Assembly: GCA_903895195.1 (NCBI GenBank)
Contig: CAITSZ010000029.1
Location: 1 to 58,425 of the forward strand
DNA: 58,425 nt
Direction of reading: 5' to 3'
Origin: an uncultured Chlorobiaceae bacterium
GTDB lineage: Bacteria > Bacteroidota > Chlorobiia > Chlorobiales > Chlorobiaceae
The translations under genes and the position numbers were made by a program. Positions 57,954 to 58,425 of the stretch are shown here, one piece after another. The notes under the pieces are model-generated. The model was not told the origin of the DNA and did not search any database. It worked only from the letters and a program-made list of their open reading frames with translations. Within the stretch, counting starts at the first letter, position 1. Each line of letters begins with the position of its first letter.

Positions 57954-57984
57954 GGGGCGGGGCCTTAAATCCCGTCCTTTTTTT
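57954..57984 (+). terminator. terminator-like hairpin between tuf and rpsJ
   Basis: GGGCGGG (57955-57961) pairs with CCCGTCC (57971-57977) with one G-T pair, nine-base loop, then a run of T. It may end or attenuate str-operon transcription before the S10 operon, although the genes are only 76 bases apart. Confidence 0.75.
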
Positions 57985-58011
57985 ATTGATAACACGAAAC
58001 AGGGTTGACAA

Positions 58012-58323
58012 GTGGCTGTACAGCAAAAGATCAGAATAAAGCTCAAGTCTTATGACCATAGTCTGGTTGATAAGTGGGCGTTAAGGATTATTGATGTAGT
58101 CAAGCAGACAGATGCTATCATCTTTGGTCCAATACCGCTGCCTACAAAATCTCATGTGTATACCGTTAACCGGTCTCCGCATGTTGATAAGAAGTCACGT
58201 GAGCAGTTTTCTTTCTCCTCTCATAAGAGGTTGATCGAAATAATAAACCCGACATCCAGAACCATTGATATGCTGATGAAGCTGGAGCTTCCAAGTGGTG
58301 TTGATGTTGAAATTAAGTCTTAA
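58012..58323 (+). CDS. rpsJ: 30S ribosomal protein S10
   Basis: A 103-residue S10, starting at GTG 58012 with [49 protein letters not shown] and [21 protein letters not shown] are signature blocks. First gene of the S10 operon, followed after 23 bases by rplC. Confidence 0.98.
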   Translation: MAVQQKIRIKLKSYDHSLVDKWALRIIDVVKQTDAIIFGPIPLPTKSHVYTVNRSPHVDKKSREQFSFSSHKRLIEIINPTSRTIDMLMKLELPSGVDVEIKS

Positions 58324-58346
58324 AGAATTAGAATAGTTAATTCAAT

Positions 58347-58425
58347 ATGGGTGCGATTCTTGGAAAGAAAATCGGCATGACCCGTTTATTCAATGATAAA
58401 CGCGAAGCAGTATCCTGCACGATTA
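58347..58425 (+). CDS. rplC: 50S ribosomal protein L3 (5' end only)
   Basis: The first 26 codons read MGAILGKKIGMTRLFNDKRE, the L3 start, and the gene runs off the window. It is in its usual place after rpsJ. Confidence 0.95.
   Translation, partial: MGAILGKKIGMTRLFNDKREAVSCTI

Overview
The window looks like chromosomal DNA from a green sulfur bacterium (Chlorobiaceae; Chlorobium/Pelodictyon type). The best markers are a chlorophyllide-reductase subunit (bchZ), a small soluble cytochrome of the Chlorobium c-555 type with a lipid-anchored paralog, a complete 'Bat' (Bacteroides aerotolerance) gene set, a short single-AAA ClpB, and the split glycine dehydrogenase subunit gcvPB. No phage, insertion sequence or CRISPR array was seen.

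Layout. Positions 1-14.4 kb are entirely on the minus strand: 5' part of thrS, bchZ, a GH3 glycosidase, a guanine-deaminase-like enzyme, an HNH nuclease, gcvPB, then the fatty-acid/phospholipid cluster, which is transcribed DUF177 (yceD)-rpmF-plsX-fabH-fabD-fabG-acpP-fabF-rnc. At 14.6-16.9 kb, on the plus strand, are tRNA-Asn and leuA. leuA is preceded by a leucine-rich leader ORF and a terminator/antiterminator pair, a classical-looking leucine attenuator. From 17 to 19.8 kb come a universal stress protein, a Pmp3-type membrane peptide, a low-complexity basic protein, an RsbRD-N-type protein and a glycerophosphodiesterase.

From 19.8 to 29.3 kb the minus strand carries batD, proC, a SemiSWEET transporter, the two c-type cytochromes, a B12/radical-SAM protein, a TPR protein resembling BatC, a class V aminotransferase, carA, yajC and tsaD. 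From 29.3 to 39.9 kb the plus strand carries moxR, a DUF58 protein, a membrane protein that probably works with them, an M16 protease lipoprotein, and later batA and batB; a PepSY membrane protein with a small secreted peptide lies between on the minus strand. The Bat genes therefore occupy four separate places but all fall within 20 kb.

From 40 to 45.8 kb are short clpB, a SYLF-domain protein, gatB, xseB (minus), obg, a short ArgA-type acetyltransferase and HPr. From 45.8 to 53.4 kb a tightly overlapping six-gene surface-polysaccharide operon encodes three glycosyltransferases, a methyltransferase, a flippase and a YfhO-type membrane protein. The window ends in the str operon (rpsL-rpsG-fusA-tuf) running into the S10 operon (rpsJ, start of rplC), with a terminator-like hairpin between tuf and rpsJ.

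The most interesting item is the putative leu attenuator (15036-15193). Also worth attention are the dispersed but complete Bat set, the truncated ClpB, and two clean palindromes in the batA/PepSY divergent region.
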